The notes: a model not told the origin generated them from the letters alone. 64,000 bases of DNA from Jannaschia faecimaris (GCF_900107415.1 NZ_FNPX01000003.1:215527-279526), one strand, 5' to 3'. Numbered from the stretch's first letter, positions 36,921 to 45,927 are shown. Made by a program: numbers and translations.

Positions 36921-36943
36921 CAACGGGCCCCTCGGGGCCCGTT
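36921..36943. terminator. Bidirectional terminator between degP and DUF1624 gene
   Basis: Nine- to ten-base arms AACGGGCCC and GGGCCCGTT around a short CTCG loop, with T-rich sequence on both outward sides. It lies between two convergent genes and can serve both. Confidence 0.78.
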
Positions 36944-36948
36944 TGTCA

Positions 36949-37680
36949 TTAAACTATCCGCGAAAAGGCCCACTGGGTTGCGATGATCAGCCCGATCAGG
37001 AGTGGCTGATGGATGAGGTAGAGGCTCAGCGTGTGCTGCCCCGGCCAAGCCATCCTGCGGGCCCATCTTCCCGAATGCACCGGTCCCCAAGCCATCAGGC
37101 GCGCGCCCCCGACCTGCCCGAACGTCATCCCCAAAAGAAAGGGCGCGACCCATGGAACCAGTGGCTCGTAGTCGATCATCGGTGGCAGGCTGGTCGACAA
37201 GCCGGTCCAGACCCAGAAAACCCCGTCGAACATCGGGTCGCGCATGTTTGGCAGCAGCTGAAACGCGATGGCTGCCGCCACCAGCGTGACGGCCCAGTGC
37301 GCCCGCAGAAATATCGCGCCGACAACGCTGGCCAAGGCGATGGAATGCAAAATACCGAACCGGACCCAAGCGCCTGGCACGGCGAAATACGTAACGAGAC
37401 TCACCCCCACCGCTGCCAGAACCAGGACCCCCAGCCGTTTGATAAACGAGCGAGTGCGGAAGCCGGTGCCATGCCCTAGCCAGAGTGAAAACCCCGCCAA
37501 AAACAGGAAGCTGCCCGCAATCGCTTTCGCCCAGATCGCAAACCATGGCCCCAAGGATATCCAGACGGGCAGCAGGTTGAGCATCCGCAAATCGAAGAGG
37601 AAGTGAAATGCCATCATATTAACAAGGGCTAGCGTTCGCAGCCAATCCACGGTGATCAGACGTGTGGCAGGGGAAGTCAA
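36949..37680 (-). CDS. DUF1624 / heparan-glucosaminide acetyltransferase-like membrane protein
   Basis: 243 residues and about seven to eight TM helices. The N-terminus RLITVDWLRTLALVNMMAFH and FLFDLRML match the family's R-x-x-x-x-D-x-x-R-x-x-A pattern, and SLYLIHQPLLIGL closes the protein. Members are predicted acyltransferases of the cell envelope; the substrate here is unknown. The TTG at 37680 overlaps the upstream stop by four bases (TTGA), giving a protein of family length, whereas longer frames overlap the lipoprotein gene. Confidence 0.8.
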   Translation of the reverse strand: MTSPATRLITVDWLRTLALVNMMAFHFLFDLRMLNLLPVWISLGPWFAIWAKAIAGSFLFLAGFSLWLGHGTGFRTRSFIKRLGVLVLAAVGVSLVTYFAVPGAWVRFGILHSIALASVVGAIFLRAHWAVTLVAAAIAFQLLPNMRDPMFDGVFWVWTGLSTSLPPMIDYEPLVPWVAPFLLGMTFGQVGGARLMAWGPVHSGRWARRMAWPGQHTLSLYLIHQPLLIGLIIATQWAFSRIV

Positions 37681-38177
37681 AAGCTGCTTCGTCCCAGCTC
37701 GATCAAGCCAAGGGCTTGGGCCGATTCCATCGACAGCGTACCGCTTTCCAGACCGCGCAAATCCTGGAACGCGCGAACGGCGGCGCGCGTCGGCACGTCG
37801 TACAGCCCGTGGACTTCCCCGGCATAGAACCCGCGCGCCGCCAACGCGCGCTGCACCTGCTGGACGAATTCTGGGTCCCCGCGTCGTAAGGCGCAGGGTG
37901 TCTCGAACCAATGCTCACCGCGCTCGCGGACAATACGTGTGGACGTCGAGGTGCGAAACCGTGCGGGCTCGATGACGCTGCCGTAGGCGTCGCGGACTTC
38001 GGACGCTTCCTGCACCTGTTGCGTGACTGTCTCCAGGATGGCTGGAGTGATGCCCTTCGCATGGCAACTGCCCGGTGCTGCATTCAACGGACCCAGCATC
38101 CGCGCGACCGGTTCAGTCACGGACGGCCCGCAGGCTGAAAGCCCGCCAAGCAGAATAAGAAAGGTCAGTCGGATCAT
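37677..38177 (-). CDS. Peptidoglycan-binding lipoprotein
   Basis: 166 residues with a lipoprotein signal (MIRLTFLILLGGLSACG, lipobox LSAC). The C-terminal 60 residues form a PG_binding_1 domain (EFVQQVQRALAARGFYAGEV, then VRAFQDLRGL). It is probably anchored in the outer or inner membrane and contacts murein. The ATG at 38177 begins the signal sequence; a longer frame adds 46 unlikely residues. Co-transcribed with the DUF1624 gene. Confidence 0.82.
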   Translation of the reverse strand: MIRLTFLILLGGLSACGPSVTEPVARMLGPLNAAPGSCHAKGITPAILETVTQQVQEASEVRDAYGSVIEPARFRTSTSTRIVRERGEHWFETPCALRRGDPEFVQQVQRALAARGFYAGEVHGLYDVPTRAAVRAFQDLRGLESGTLSMESAQALGLIELGRSSF

Positions 38178-38275
38178 ATGCCCATGCCTTGGCCGCGGTC
38201 TGGTGCCGCGCTTTGGCGCTGATCCTATCTGATCTTGCGGCGGCGACAAACCGCGGCGTCGTTTTGCCGCCCTGA

Positions 38276-38679
<404 letters not shown>

Positions 38680-38680
<1 letters not shown>

Positions 38681-39495
38681 TGCGCTGGGCGGCACTTGCT
38701 CTGATTCTGAGTGCCGCACCGGTCTTGGCCGACGTCTGCGTTGCGAAGTCCGACTTGGTTACGTCCGTGCCGGACGGAGCTCACGTGGGCGCACCTTTGC
38801 CTGGCAGTCATGCGCAAGCGACCGGGCCGGGGGGTATACGTGGTGCCTGGTACGAACAGGCGACGGATGTCTACGGCCATGGCATCATGGGCAAGGTGGC
38901 GGACGCAGAACGTCTGGTTGTTCACGTGCAACGTGACGGAGAGGGTGGCTGTCCCTACGTTCGGACCGAAGCCGGAGAAGATCATGTCTTTGAGGACATC
39001 GCGCCAAGGGTCGCCGACGTCGATGGCGACGGCCGTAGTGAAATCATCACCGTTCGCTCCAGCCTGACCCAAGGCGCACAACTTGTCGTGTACGCCTTGC
39101 GCCGCGACACGCTCCAGATCCTTGCTGCCACCCCCTACATCGGTCGCCGTCATCGCTGGCTTGCCCCGGCTGCCGTTGGCGACCTTGATGGCGACGGCCA
39201 CATCGAGATCGCCTACGTGGACCGCCCTCACCTCGCCAAGACCCTTCGCATCTGGCGTTACGCACACGGCGAGCTTCGCGAAGTGGCCAGCGCGGGAGAC
39301 CTGACGAACCATGCCATCGGAGACGAGGTAATCCATGGGGGATTGCGCGATTGCGGACAGGGGCCGGAAATCGTGCTGTCGGATGCCGGACGCGACCGGA
39401 TGCTAGCCGTCACCTTTGACGGCGAGACCTTCGTTGCACGCGACATCGGAGCCTTCACGCCTTTGGCAGCGGAGCTTGCGGTCGCGTGCCGGTGA
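38680..39495 (+). CDS. Exported FG-GAP/VCBS-repeat protein
   Basis: 271 residues with a signal peptide (MRWAALALILSAAPVLADV). It carries at least two calcium-loop repeats of the FG-GAP type, VADVDGDGRSEII and VGDLDGDGHIEIA, each the DxDGDGxxEI pattern of beta-propeller blades. Five cysteines suggest disulfides in the periplasm. Function is unknown; relatives occur widely in Rhodobacteraceae. It overlaps the ferredoxin stop by one base and the next gene by four, so it is part of a three-gene unit. Confidence 0.83.
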
Positions 39496-39884
39496 TACGC
39501 GCGCTCGCCCTCGTCTTTTGCGCTACTAACGTGGCTGCGCAGGAAACCCCTGTCTCACCGGATGTATTCCTCGACCTGGCTGAAAATCAGACCGTGACGT
39601 TCATGCTGGACCGAACCGACCTACTGGTCGGTGAGGAGCGCTTCATCAATCGGGAGCGCAGCGTCTGGACCCGCAGCGATGGCAGTTGCGCCATGGGCGA
39701 TATCACCGTTCGCGGCGCGAAGCTCTGCTTCGTCTACGATGACGACCCCGGCACCAACCATTGTTGGCTGCCTTTTGAAGAGACGGGAGAGCTTTTCGTC
39801 CGCTCGACGGTCAACGGGCAGGTCCAGAGGATCGCCGGGATGGAAAAGCGCCGTTTGGAATGCCTTGGCGAACCGCTGTCCTGA
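39492..39884 (+). CDS. Small exported protein, paralogue of 40696-41115
   Basis: 130 residues from the GTG at 39492, which overlaps the previous stop (GTGA); a GTG at 39486 is also possible. The signal peptide is IRALALVFCATNVAAQ. The mature part has GEERFINRERSVW and LCFVYDDDPGTNHCW, shared with the protein at 40696-41115 as a GxExF...W, [LI]CFVYDxDP..CW pattern. The final RRLECLGEP also matches. Paired cysteines suggest disulfide bonds. No function is known. Confidence 0.72.
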   Translation: MIRALALVFCATNVAAQETPVSPDVFLDLAENQTVTFMLDRTDLLVGEERFINRERSVWTRSDGSCAMGDITVRGAKLCFVYDDDPGTNHCWLPFEETGELFVRSTVNGQVQRIAGMEKRRLECLGEPLS

Positions 39885-39891
39885 AAAGTGA

Positions 39892-39929
39892 ACGCCCGCC
39901 GGCAGGTTTGATCCTGAACCGGCGGGCGT
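39892..39929 (+). terminator. Hairpin after the ferredoxin/FG-GAP unit
   Basis: Arms of about 11 bases (ACGCCCGCCGG and CCGGCGGGCGT) around a 16-base loop, eight bases after the stop. No T-run, but stem strength and position suggest transcription termination or RNA stabilisation. Confidence 0.55.
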
Positions 39930-40031
39930 CCGTGCCGCAACGCACCTGTGTTGACCCTTGCGGGTCTTGTGGTGAAAAGGGTCTATGCGGCGGCCCCGGA
40001 CGCTGATGGGGAACAGCGCCCCGGGATTTTT

Positions 40032-40361
40032 TTATTCGTCTTCGTCCTGGGCTTCGCGGATTTCGCCGAAGATGTCGGCACCATGCGTCGGCTGTCGGGA
40101 GAAGTACGTGGCACCGTTCAGGCCGCGGACGTTGTCCTCGCTATCGAAGTCGGCGTTGAAGTGGTTATAAATCTTCCGATTCAGGCCTGACTGGGTAGAG
40201 ATTGCGACGCCGATGTCGCCCGGCATCAGCATCCTGGCATCGTCCTGAGTGTCGAAGTCTTGGTTGAAGTGCGCGATGGCTGCAGCGGGGCCAGCGGCGA
40301 TGCCTGCAAACCCGGGGGTGGTCAGGACGGCGCAAATAGCTGAAACAATGAGGGTTTTCAT
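40032..40361 (-). CDS. Short exported protein with HFN repeat
   Basis: 109 residues with signal peptide MKTLIVSAICAVLTTPGFA. The mature protein contains an internal repeat, AHFNQDFDTQDDARML and NHFNADFDSEDNVRGL, separated by about 25 residues. Its tail, THGADIFGEIREAQDEDE, resembles the tails of the two short exported proteins at 51548 and 51783. It is strongly acidic. Function is unknown; metal binding or small periplasmic regulator roles are guesses. Three inverted repeats lie upstream (40383-40523). Confidence 0.75.
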   Translation of the reverse strand: MKTLIVSAICAVLTTPGFAGIAAGPAAAIAHFNQDFDTQDDARMLMPGDIGVAISTQSGLNRKIYNHFNADFDSEDNVRGLNGATYFSRQPTHGADIFGEIREAQDEDE

Positions 40362-40695
40362 GGTCTCGGTCCTTTCGTCTGTGGACCCTTGTGCATTGCG
40401 CAGGGTCCGTTCCGATCAGAGCAGGACGATTTCGTCCTGTCCAAGGCGCAATCATAGCACTGACGGAGCAGTACACCAAAAAACGAATGCGTGATAATCT
40501 GTGTATATCGGTGCATTTATGCACATATTTCCGACCCGCGCGCACCGCTCTCACATTCCGTGATCGTGCGTTGTCGATTGCGTGATCGGGGGAACTTCAA
40601 ACACTTCCCGACTCCCTGTCGGAAATCCCATGCGAGCCGGAGAATGTGGGTCCCCGAAAATTCAGCCGTTCGACAATGTGCCGCCGCGTGCGTGT
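40362..40695. promoter_or_regulatory. Intergenic region with three dyads upstream of the HFN-repeat gene
   Basis: A 334-base gap with no supported gene. Dyad 1: GGACCCT and AGGGTCC at 40383-40389 and 40402-40408. Dyad 2: CAGGACGA TT TCGTCCTG at 40422-40439. Dyad 3: GTGCAT TT ATGCAC at 40510-40523. All three are perfect. The first two may fold in the mRNA leader of the gene at 40032-40361; the third looks like an operator or promoter-proximal site in an AT-rich segment. Roles are inferred. Confidence 0.5.
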
Positions 40696-41115
40696 TCAGA
40701 CGCCCAGATCGGGCAGGGGGCAGTCCAACGCTTCGCGTGTCACGCGTTCGGTCACGAGGTCTTGATCCGGCGGCGATCCGTCCAGCCGCGCCCGGAACCG
40801 CCCGTCGTCCCCCTCCAGGAAATCCCAGCATTGCGGCGCTGGATCGGTATCGTAGACGAAGCAGATCTGGCCCGACCTGTTCTCGAACCAGATACCGCGC
40901 TGACACTCGCCACCGTTCTCGAAGGCCCAGATGACGCGTTTGTCGTCGAAATACTGCTCGGATCCGAACGGCACGTCCTGACGGTCGAAATGCAGCGTCT
41001 TGCCGGCGACCATCTGCTCGAACTCCTCGGCTGAGATCACGCGTTCGGCCAGGACGGGCTGGGCCGTCAGGCCAAGTGCTACGACGAGTGGGGCGGCGGC
41101 TGAGATCAAACGCAT
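40696..41115 (-). CDS. Small exported protein, paralogue of 39492-39884
   Basis: 139 residues with signal peptide MRLISAAAPLVVALGLTAQP. The mature part has FGSEQYFDDKRVIWAFENGG and ICFVYDTDPAPQCWDF, the same pattern as in the paralogue about 1 kb away. Four cysteines and no catalytic motif. The ATG at 41115 has an AAAGGAG site. It is transcribed in the same direction as the broken alkB and starts 27 bases after its stop. No function is known. Confidence 0.78.
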   Translation of the reverse strand: MRLISAAAPLVVALGLTAQPVLAERVISAEEFEQMVAGKTLHFDRQDVPFGSEQYFDDKRVIWAFENGGECQRGIWFENRSGQICFVYDTDPAPQCWDFLEGDDGRFRARLDGSPPDQDLVTERVTREALDCPLPDLGV

Positions 41116-41142
41116 CGGGTTCTCCTTTCCCCCATTGTCCCC

Positions 41143-42187
41143 TCAGGCGACGGCGCTGTCCATGGGCGTATCACGCGCCTGACTCAAGGCGTCGACCCTT
41201 GGGTTCATCACCCGCCGCCACCACCAGGGCCAGAGCGCGAACGTCACCATCACCGGTAGCGAGTAAGGCAGCAGGGGGGCCTCCTCCCCGATCTGCAACG
41301 CCTCGAACCCCCGCGTGGGGTGGGCGTGGTGGTCGGAGTGACGCGGCGCATGCAGCGTCAGAAGGTTCGTCACCACATGCGGCGCATTCCACGAATGCTT
41401 CGGGCCGACCGGTTCATAGCGTTCACCCATCCACGCCCGGCGCATGCCGTAATGCAGGACGTAGTCGGTGATCAGCAGCTGGCTTTGCGCCAACAGACAC
41501 AGCGCCACATAGGCCGCGATACCCGTCCAGCCGAGCATCAGCCAGGCCAGTACCATCGCCATCCATCCGCCGCCCAGATAGACCCAATACGGATTGCGCC
41601 TGTCCCATCCGCGACGCCCGGCCTGTCGCTGGCGGCGCTTTTCCACGGCCAATCCTTTCCAGAATGAACCATGCCAGGCCCGGAAACAGAACACCCACCA
41701 AGCCTCACCGTACCGCGCGGTATTCGGATCCTCGGGCGTGGCGACATGGATGTGGTGCACGCCGGGATGGGCTGTCGTCTGGTGCCCGAACAACAGCGTA
41801 ACGTAGATCCATCGCCCCAGGGCCCGGCGATCCCGCCCGCCGGCGTGGATCAATTCGTGTGCGCAGGAATTCATGATCTGGCCGAAATACAGCCCCGCAG
41901 CTGTGAAATAAGCGATCCAGTTCAGGATCGGCCCCCCATTGGCCAGCGTCCAGACCGCCAGCGCAAGAAGCGGGAAATGCACCAGCGCCAGTCCGACGGT
42001 CAAGGCCTTGGCCCCCCATTTCTTCCGGGGCACCGTGGCGTTCAGGCAGGACGTGGTCGAGGCCGGCCACCACCACGGCCATCCAGACGAACGACGCGAA
42101 ATCCCAGGCACCGTTCCAGACTGCGCCGGCCACAAGCAGCGCGACCGACAGGCCAAGCGCGGCAACATAGGGGGCCAAGGCAAACAT
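41143..42187 (-). pseudogene. alkB: Alkane 1-monooxygenase with a one-base frameshift
   Basis: AlkB-type membrane di-iron hydroxylase. The N-terminal frame (from ATG at 42187, MFALAPYVAALGLSVALL) carries the first TM helices through LDHVLPERHGAPEEMG. The rest continues in another frame from KALTVGLALVHFPLLALAVW to the end. The switch falls on a run of six G (42012-42017 on the minus strand); with five G the two parts join without loss. All His motifs are intact in the second part: HELIH, HPGVHHIHVATPEDP, HSDHHAHP. It is either a real inactivating or phase-variable slip, or a sequencing error. There is no rubredoxin gene beside it. Confidence 0.75.
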
Positions 42188-42371
42188 GCGCGTCTCCGAT
42201 CGTGAACAGCCGCCACCATAGGCGCAGAGTTTGGGGAAAGAATGGCACCGATGGTTGCGGTCCAGACTTGCAGGCGGGCTGGGCAATGCGCAAACGGAAG
42301 GTCCGGGGTCGCATTTGCGCGGATCGCTCCGGCGCGCCCGGTCTAAGTTGGCGCAGGATCGGGAGGATACC

Positions 42372-44060
42372 ATGCTGGACGAACGCGACGACAAGGGTGT
42401 GTGGAAATCCGGCAAGGGCCGGGGTCGCACCACGCCCAAGGGCCGCCAGTACGACGACGAGGCCCTGGCGCAGGTCCAGACCCTCCTTGGTGATCGTCCA
42501 CGCCGCCGCGACCTCCTCATCGAATTCCTGCACTTGATCCAGGATGAATACGGCCACCAATCCGCCGCCCACCTGCGCGCTCTGGCCGAGGAGATGCGCT
42601 TGTCGATGGCCGAGGTTTGGGAAGTGGCGACGTTCTACGCCCATTTCGACCCGCTGCGCGAAGACGACCCCGTGCCGCCCGCCCTGACGATCAGGGTCTG
42701 CGACTCCCTCTCTTGTGAGTTGGCCGGGTCCGAGGCGCTGATCGAGGCATTGCAGGCGGGGCAGGATCCGGCGCAGGTCCGTGTCCTGCGCGCGCCCTGC
42801 ATGGGGCGCTGCGACACGGCTCCGGTGCTTGAGGTCGGTCATCGACACGTAGACAAGGCCACGCCCACATTGGTTGCCAAGACGATCGACGCGGGCGACT
42901 TCCATGCTGCGATCCCCGACTACCAAGCGCTCGGTGCCTACCGGGCCGACGGCGGCTACGCCAAGCTGGCCAATCTGCGCGGGGGCGGCGACTGGGAAGC
43001 CGTGCAACAGATGATCGCCGAGTCAGGCCTGCGCGGTCTGGGCGGCGCGGGCTTTCCGGCGGGCAAGAAGTGGGGCTTCGTGCGCGGCAATCCCGGCCCC
43101 CGCTATATGGCCGTCAACGGCGATGAAGGAGAGCCGGGGACGTTCAAGGACCGCTACTATCTCGAACGCACCCCGCACCTGTTTCTGGAGGGAATGCTGA
43201 TCGCTGCCTGGGCTGTCGAGGCGGCGCGGATCTATCTCTACATGCGAGACGAATACCCCGCCGTGCTGCAGATCCTTGCGACCGAGATCGCTGCGCTGGA
43301 AGCCGATGGCCTTATTCCGCCGGGCTACGTCGAACTCCGCCGGGGGGCCGGGGCCTATATCTGCGGCGAGGAATCCGCGATGATCGAGAGCATCGAGGGC
43401 AAGCGCGGCATTCCCCGTCATCGCCCGCCCTACGTGGCGCAAGTGGGCCTCTTCGGGCAGCCGACACTGGTCCACAACATCGAGACCTGCCACTGGATCG
43501 CCCGCATTGTCCGGGAGGGACCGGAAATCCTCTCCGGGGTCGAAAAGAACGGTCGCAAGGGCCTGCGCAGCTATTCGGTTTCTGGCCGGGTGCAAAACCC
43601 CGGCGTGCATTTGCTGCCCGCCGGATCGACCATCCTTGACGTCATCGCGGCGGCAGGCGGCATGATCGACGGCCATACCTTCAAGGCCTACCAGCCGGGC
43701 GGTCCGTCCTCGGGGCTGTTGCCTGCTTCGATTGATGACGTCCCGCTGGATTTCGACACGCTGCAATCATTGGGCACATTTATCGGCTCGGCGGCCGTCG
43801 TCGTTCTGTCGGATCGCGACAGTCCCCGTGCCGCCGCGCTCAACATGCTGCGGTTTTTCGAGAGCGAAAGCTGCGGGCAGTGTACGCCGTGCCGTGTCGG
43901 CTGTGAAAAGGCGGTTAAGCTGATGCAGGCGGACCGCTGGGACCAGCCACTGTTGGAGGAAGTGAGCCAAGCCATGGTCGACGCGTCCATCTGCGGACTG
44001 GGGCAGGCGGCACCGAACCCGATCCGGCTGGTCATGAAGCATTTCCCGGACGAAATCTGA
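42372..44060 (+). CDS. NAD-dependent formate dehydrogenase gamma/beta fusion (NuoE-NuoF type)
   Basis: A 562-residue fused diaphorase module. The NuoE-like part (1-165) has the 2Fe-2S ligands CDSLSC and CMGRC. The NuoF-like part (about 195-562) has FMN/NAD sites GLRGLGGAGFPAGKKWGF, VNGDEGEPGTFKDR and GAGAYICGEESAMIESIEG, and the 4Fe-4S site ESCGQCTPCRVGC. Such fusions partner a molybdenum FdsA subunit, FdhD and FdsD to oxidise formate with NAD, or related NAD-linked dehydrogenases. None of these follows here, so the partner is elsewhere or lost. The ATG at 42372 has a GGGAGG site. Divergent from alkB. Confidence 0.86.
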   Translation: MLDERDDKGVWKSGKGRGRTTPKGRQYDDEALAQVQTLLGDRPRRRDLLIEFLHLIQDEYGHQSAAHLRALAEEMRLSMAEVWEVATFYAHFDPLREDDPVPPALTIRVCDSLSCELAGSEALIEALQAGQDPAQVRVLRAPCMGRCDTAPVLEVGHRHVDKATPTLVAKTIDAGDFHAAIPDYQALGAYRADGGYAKLANLRGGGDWEAVQQMIAESGLRGLGGAGFPAGKKWGFVRGNPGPRYMAVNGDEGEPGTFKDRYYLERTPHLFLEGMLIAAWAVEAARIYLYMRDEYPAVLQILATEIAALEADGLIPPGYVELRRGAGAYICGEESAMIESIEGKRGIPRHRPPYVAQVGLFGQPTLVHNIETCHWIARIVREGPEILSGVEKNGRKGLRSYSVSGRVQNPGVHLLPAGSTILDVIAAAGGMIDGHTFKAYQPGGPSSGLLPASIDDVPLDFDTLQSLGTFIGSAAVVVLSDRDSPRAAALNMLRFFESESCGQCTPCRVGCEKAVKLMQADRWDQPLLEEVSQAMVDASICGLGQAAPNPIRLVMKHFPDEI

Positions 44061-44148
44061 TCGCATTTCGCCGTGAATGTCGTTGCAGACAAGCTGCGTT
44101 TGAATGTCTGGGGTGACAAAGCGCGGACAAGTTGCCTGGCCCTTGCCG

Positions 44149-44190
44149 GCAGCAGCATCTCGGATCTGTCGGAGATCTCGATGCTGCTGC
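44149..44190. terminator. Long-stem hairpin between convergent genes
   Basis: Perfect 11-base arms GCAGCAGCATC and GATGCTGCTGC around a 20-base loop, between the fused diaphorase gene and the AhpD-like gene. No T-run on either side; a terminator or transcript-end structure is likely. Confidence 0.5.
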
Positions 44191-44204
44191 TCGGTCAGGC
44201 GCGA

Positions 44205-44810
44205 TTACTCCGCCGCTTGCGCGGCAGGAGCCACCCAGGCATTCGGTGAAAACGGCTCATCCAAATCCGTTTCGGCAAGGTGGTTGGTATAGTTCGAAAG
44301 CGTCTTGAGCGCGGTGCCGAGGATGACTTCCAGGATCGTTTGGCGTGTGTATCCGGCCGCTAGGAATGCTTCGATCTGGGCGTCTGTCGGCCAGCCACGG
44401 CTCTCGTGGATCACGGTGGAGAACTGGCGCAGGGCTTCCAGTTTTTGGTCCGCGATCGGCGTGTCGTTTCGCAGGGCTTCGATGACATCTTCCGAAACGC
44501 CACCCATCTGCGAAAGCATCGTATGTGCCGCCATGCAATACTTGCAGCCGTTCAGGCGATTGTTCGTCATCAGGATGATCTGACGCTCGGTTTCGGACAG
44601 ATCGGCCTTGCCGAAGATACCCGCAAGTGTGGTGTATCCTTCGAGAATTGCGGGGGCCTCGGCCATGGTGGCGTAGAGGTTCGGCACGAAGCCATAGCCT
44701 TTGAGTGCGCCTTGGAGAATTGGCTTGGCGTCAGCCGGAGCGGATTCCATCGTGTGCGTCTTGAAGTCTTTCTTTATCTGTTCCCTCCGTTTTCGGGGCT
44801 GGTCTGTCAT
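44205..44810 (-). CDS. AhpD-like carboxymuconolactone decarboxylase family protein
   Basis: About 201 residues. The conserved AhpD/CMD features are GYGFVPNLYATMAEAPAIL, the redox motif NGCKYCMAAHT (C-x2-C-x3-H) and GTALKTLSNYTNHL. Proteins like this act as thiol peroxidase partners or in gamma-carboxymuconolactone chemistry; the exact role here is open. The start is uncertain: ATG at 44810 (MTDQPRKRREQ) is chosen, but the frame stays open for another 100 codons without recognisable similarity, and no good ribosome-binding site is seen. Confidence 0.8.
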   Translation of the reverse strand: MTDQPRKRREQIKKDFKTHTMESAPADAKPILQGALKGYGFVPNLYATMAEAPAILEGYTTLAGIFGKADLSETERQIILMTNNRLNGCKYCMAAHTMLSQMGGVSEDVIEALRNDTPIADQKLEALRQFSTVIHESRGWPTDAQIEAFLAAGYTRQTILEVILGTALKTLSNYTNHLAETDLDEPFSPNAWVAPAAQAAE

Positions 44811-45064
44811 TTGGGAAATCGTTTGTTCGGCCGGGCTGCCAAACTGCTGTGCCAGAGCGCGCGTCGCCTCTTTTGCCGCAAAGACCGAGCGGTCATGCCG
44901 TGCGTCCTTGAACTCCTGATATTCAATGGCAGCCGTATGGATGTTCGCCGTGTCGACGCCGGAGTAGTGCGCACAGGCGGCAATTGCGGGGTCCAGTGCG
45001 TTCATGTGCGCCCGCGGTCCGCCGGGTTCAAATCCAAACTCGCCACGTCTACCGGTCTCTCGGG

Positions 45065-45553
45065 CTGTCGGATCTGTTTGCCGTGATGAGATCCACATCG
45101 GTGATGTTGGGGGCATTGCTTCCGATCGTGGCCGTCGCCCTTATGCTTAAATCGCTTCTTGTGATTCAGGGGGTGCCAGATGCTTTCGCGGAGTGGGTTC
45201 AGTCAGTATCCGCCAGCAAGGTTGCAATTCTGCTGGCCATGAACGTAGCGCTTCTGATCGTTGGATGCCTGATTGATGGAATTTCAGCGATCCTGCTGTT
45301 GGCCCCGATGATGTTGGCCGTCGGCACTGCAATCGGTGTGCACCCGATTCAGCTTGGCATCATCATCGTCCTCAATCTGGAGATTGGCTTGCTCACCCCA
45401 CCGATTGGAATGAACCTGCTGATCGCGTCCAGGTCGTTTGGGACCCGGGTCTCTGATGTCGCGGGGTCTGCCGTACCGTTTATTCTTTTGATGTTGGCTG
45501 TCTTGGTGCTCGTGACATTTTGGCCCGGACTGTCCTTGGCGCTCATCGGGTAA
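45065..45553 (+). pseudogene. Truncated TRAP transporter large permease (DctM C-terminal end)
   Basis: Only the last roughly 160 residues of a DctM protein remain. They include the conserved NVALLIVGCLIDGISAILLL, VHPIQLGIIIVLNLEIGLL and TPPIGMNLLIAS segments. A whole DctM has about 430 residues and needs DctP and DctQ, which are not here. Some frame continues upstream to 44984 but without DctM similarity, and it overlaps the opposite-strand frame. It is a decayed remnant left by deletion or rearrangement. Confidence 0.82.
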
Positions 45554-45927
45554 GCTATCCTGCGTCCATCTCTGCTAGGGGGCTGATCGTTTGCAACGCC
45601 ATCGTACCATCCAAGTGTTCGCGCAACGCCAGTCGGGCACCCCGAAGTTGTGGCATGTCATACGCGGGCCAAAGACTGACCTGATCATTCGTGCAGTATC
45701 GGACTTCTGGCGCTGCGGTATCGCTTCCGCCTTGAATGCCCCGAAGTTTGGACCTGAGACTGCGACCGCATTTCCTCCGGCCAGATAGACCGACAAGCGC
45801 AGCTATCCTAACGGCCAGTGGCAAGGGAAATTTATCGGGCGTCGCCAGGCAGGCAGAGCGGCCCCATCTCAACCGCACTTTCGCTGGGCGGCGCGGCATA
45901 TTAGGTGATGTAGAAAGGGGAAAGCCG
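45554..45927. other. Gap before ftsY, no supported gene
   Basis: 374 bases follow the TRAP remnant. Short frames on the minus strand have no ribosome-binding site and no family I recognise. The last 60 bases should hold the ftsY promoter or leader. Remnant DNA from the same rearrangement that truncated DctM is plausible. Confidence 0.4.

Noticed and set aside
45024..45040. tRNA-like GGTTCAAATCC stretch
   Set aside because: Flanking bases do not form the T-arm stem and no acceptor or anticodon arm is found; no tRNA gene was seen anywhere in the window.
45555..45796. Minus-strand frames before ftsY resembling the end of some protein
   Set aside because: Two overlapping frames are equally open, neither has a start signal, and I could not match either to a family.
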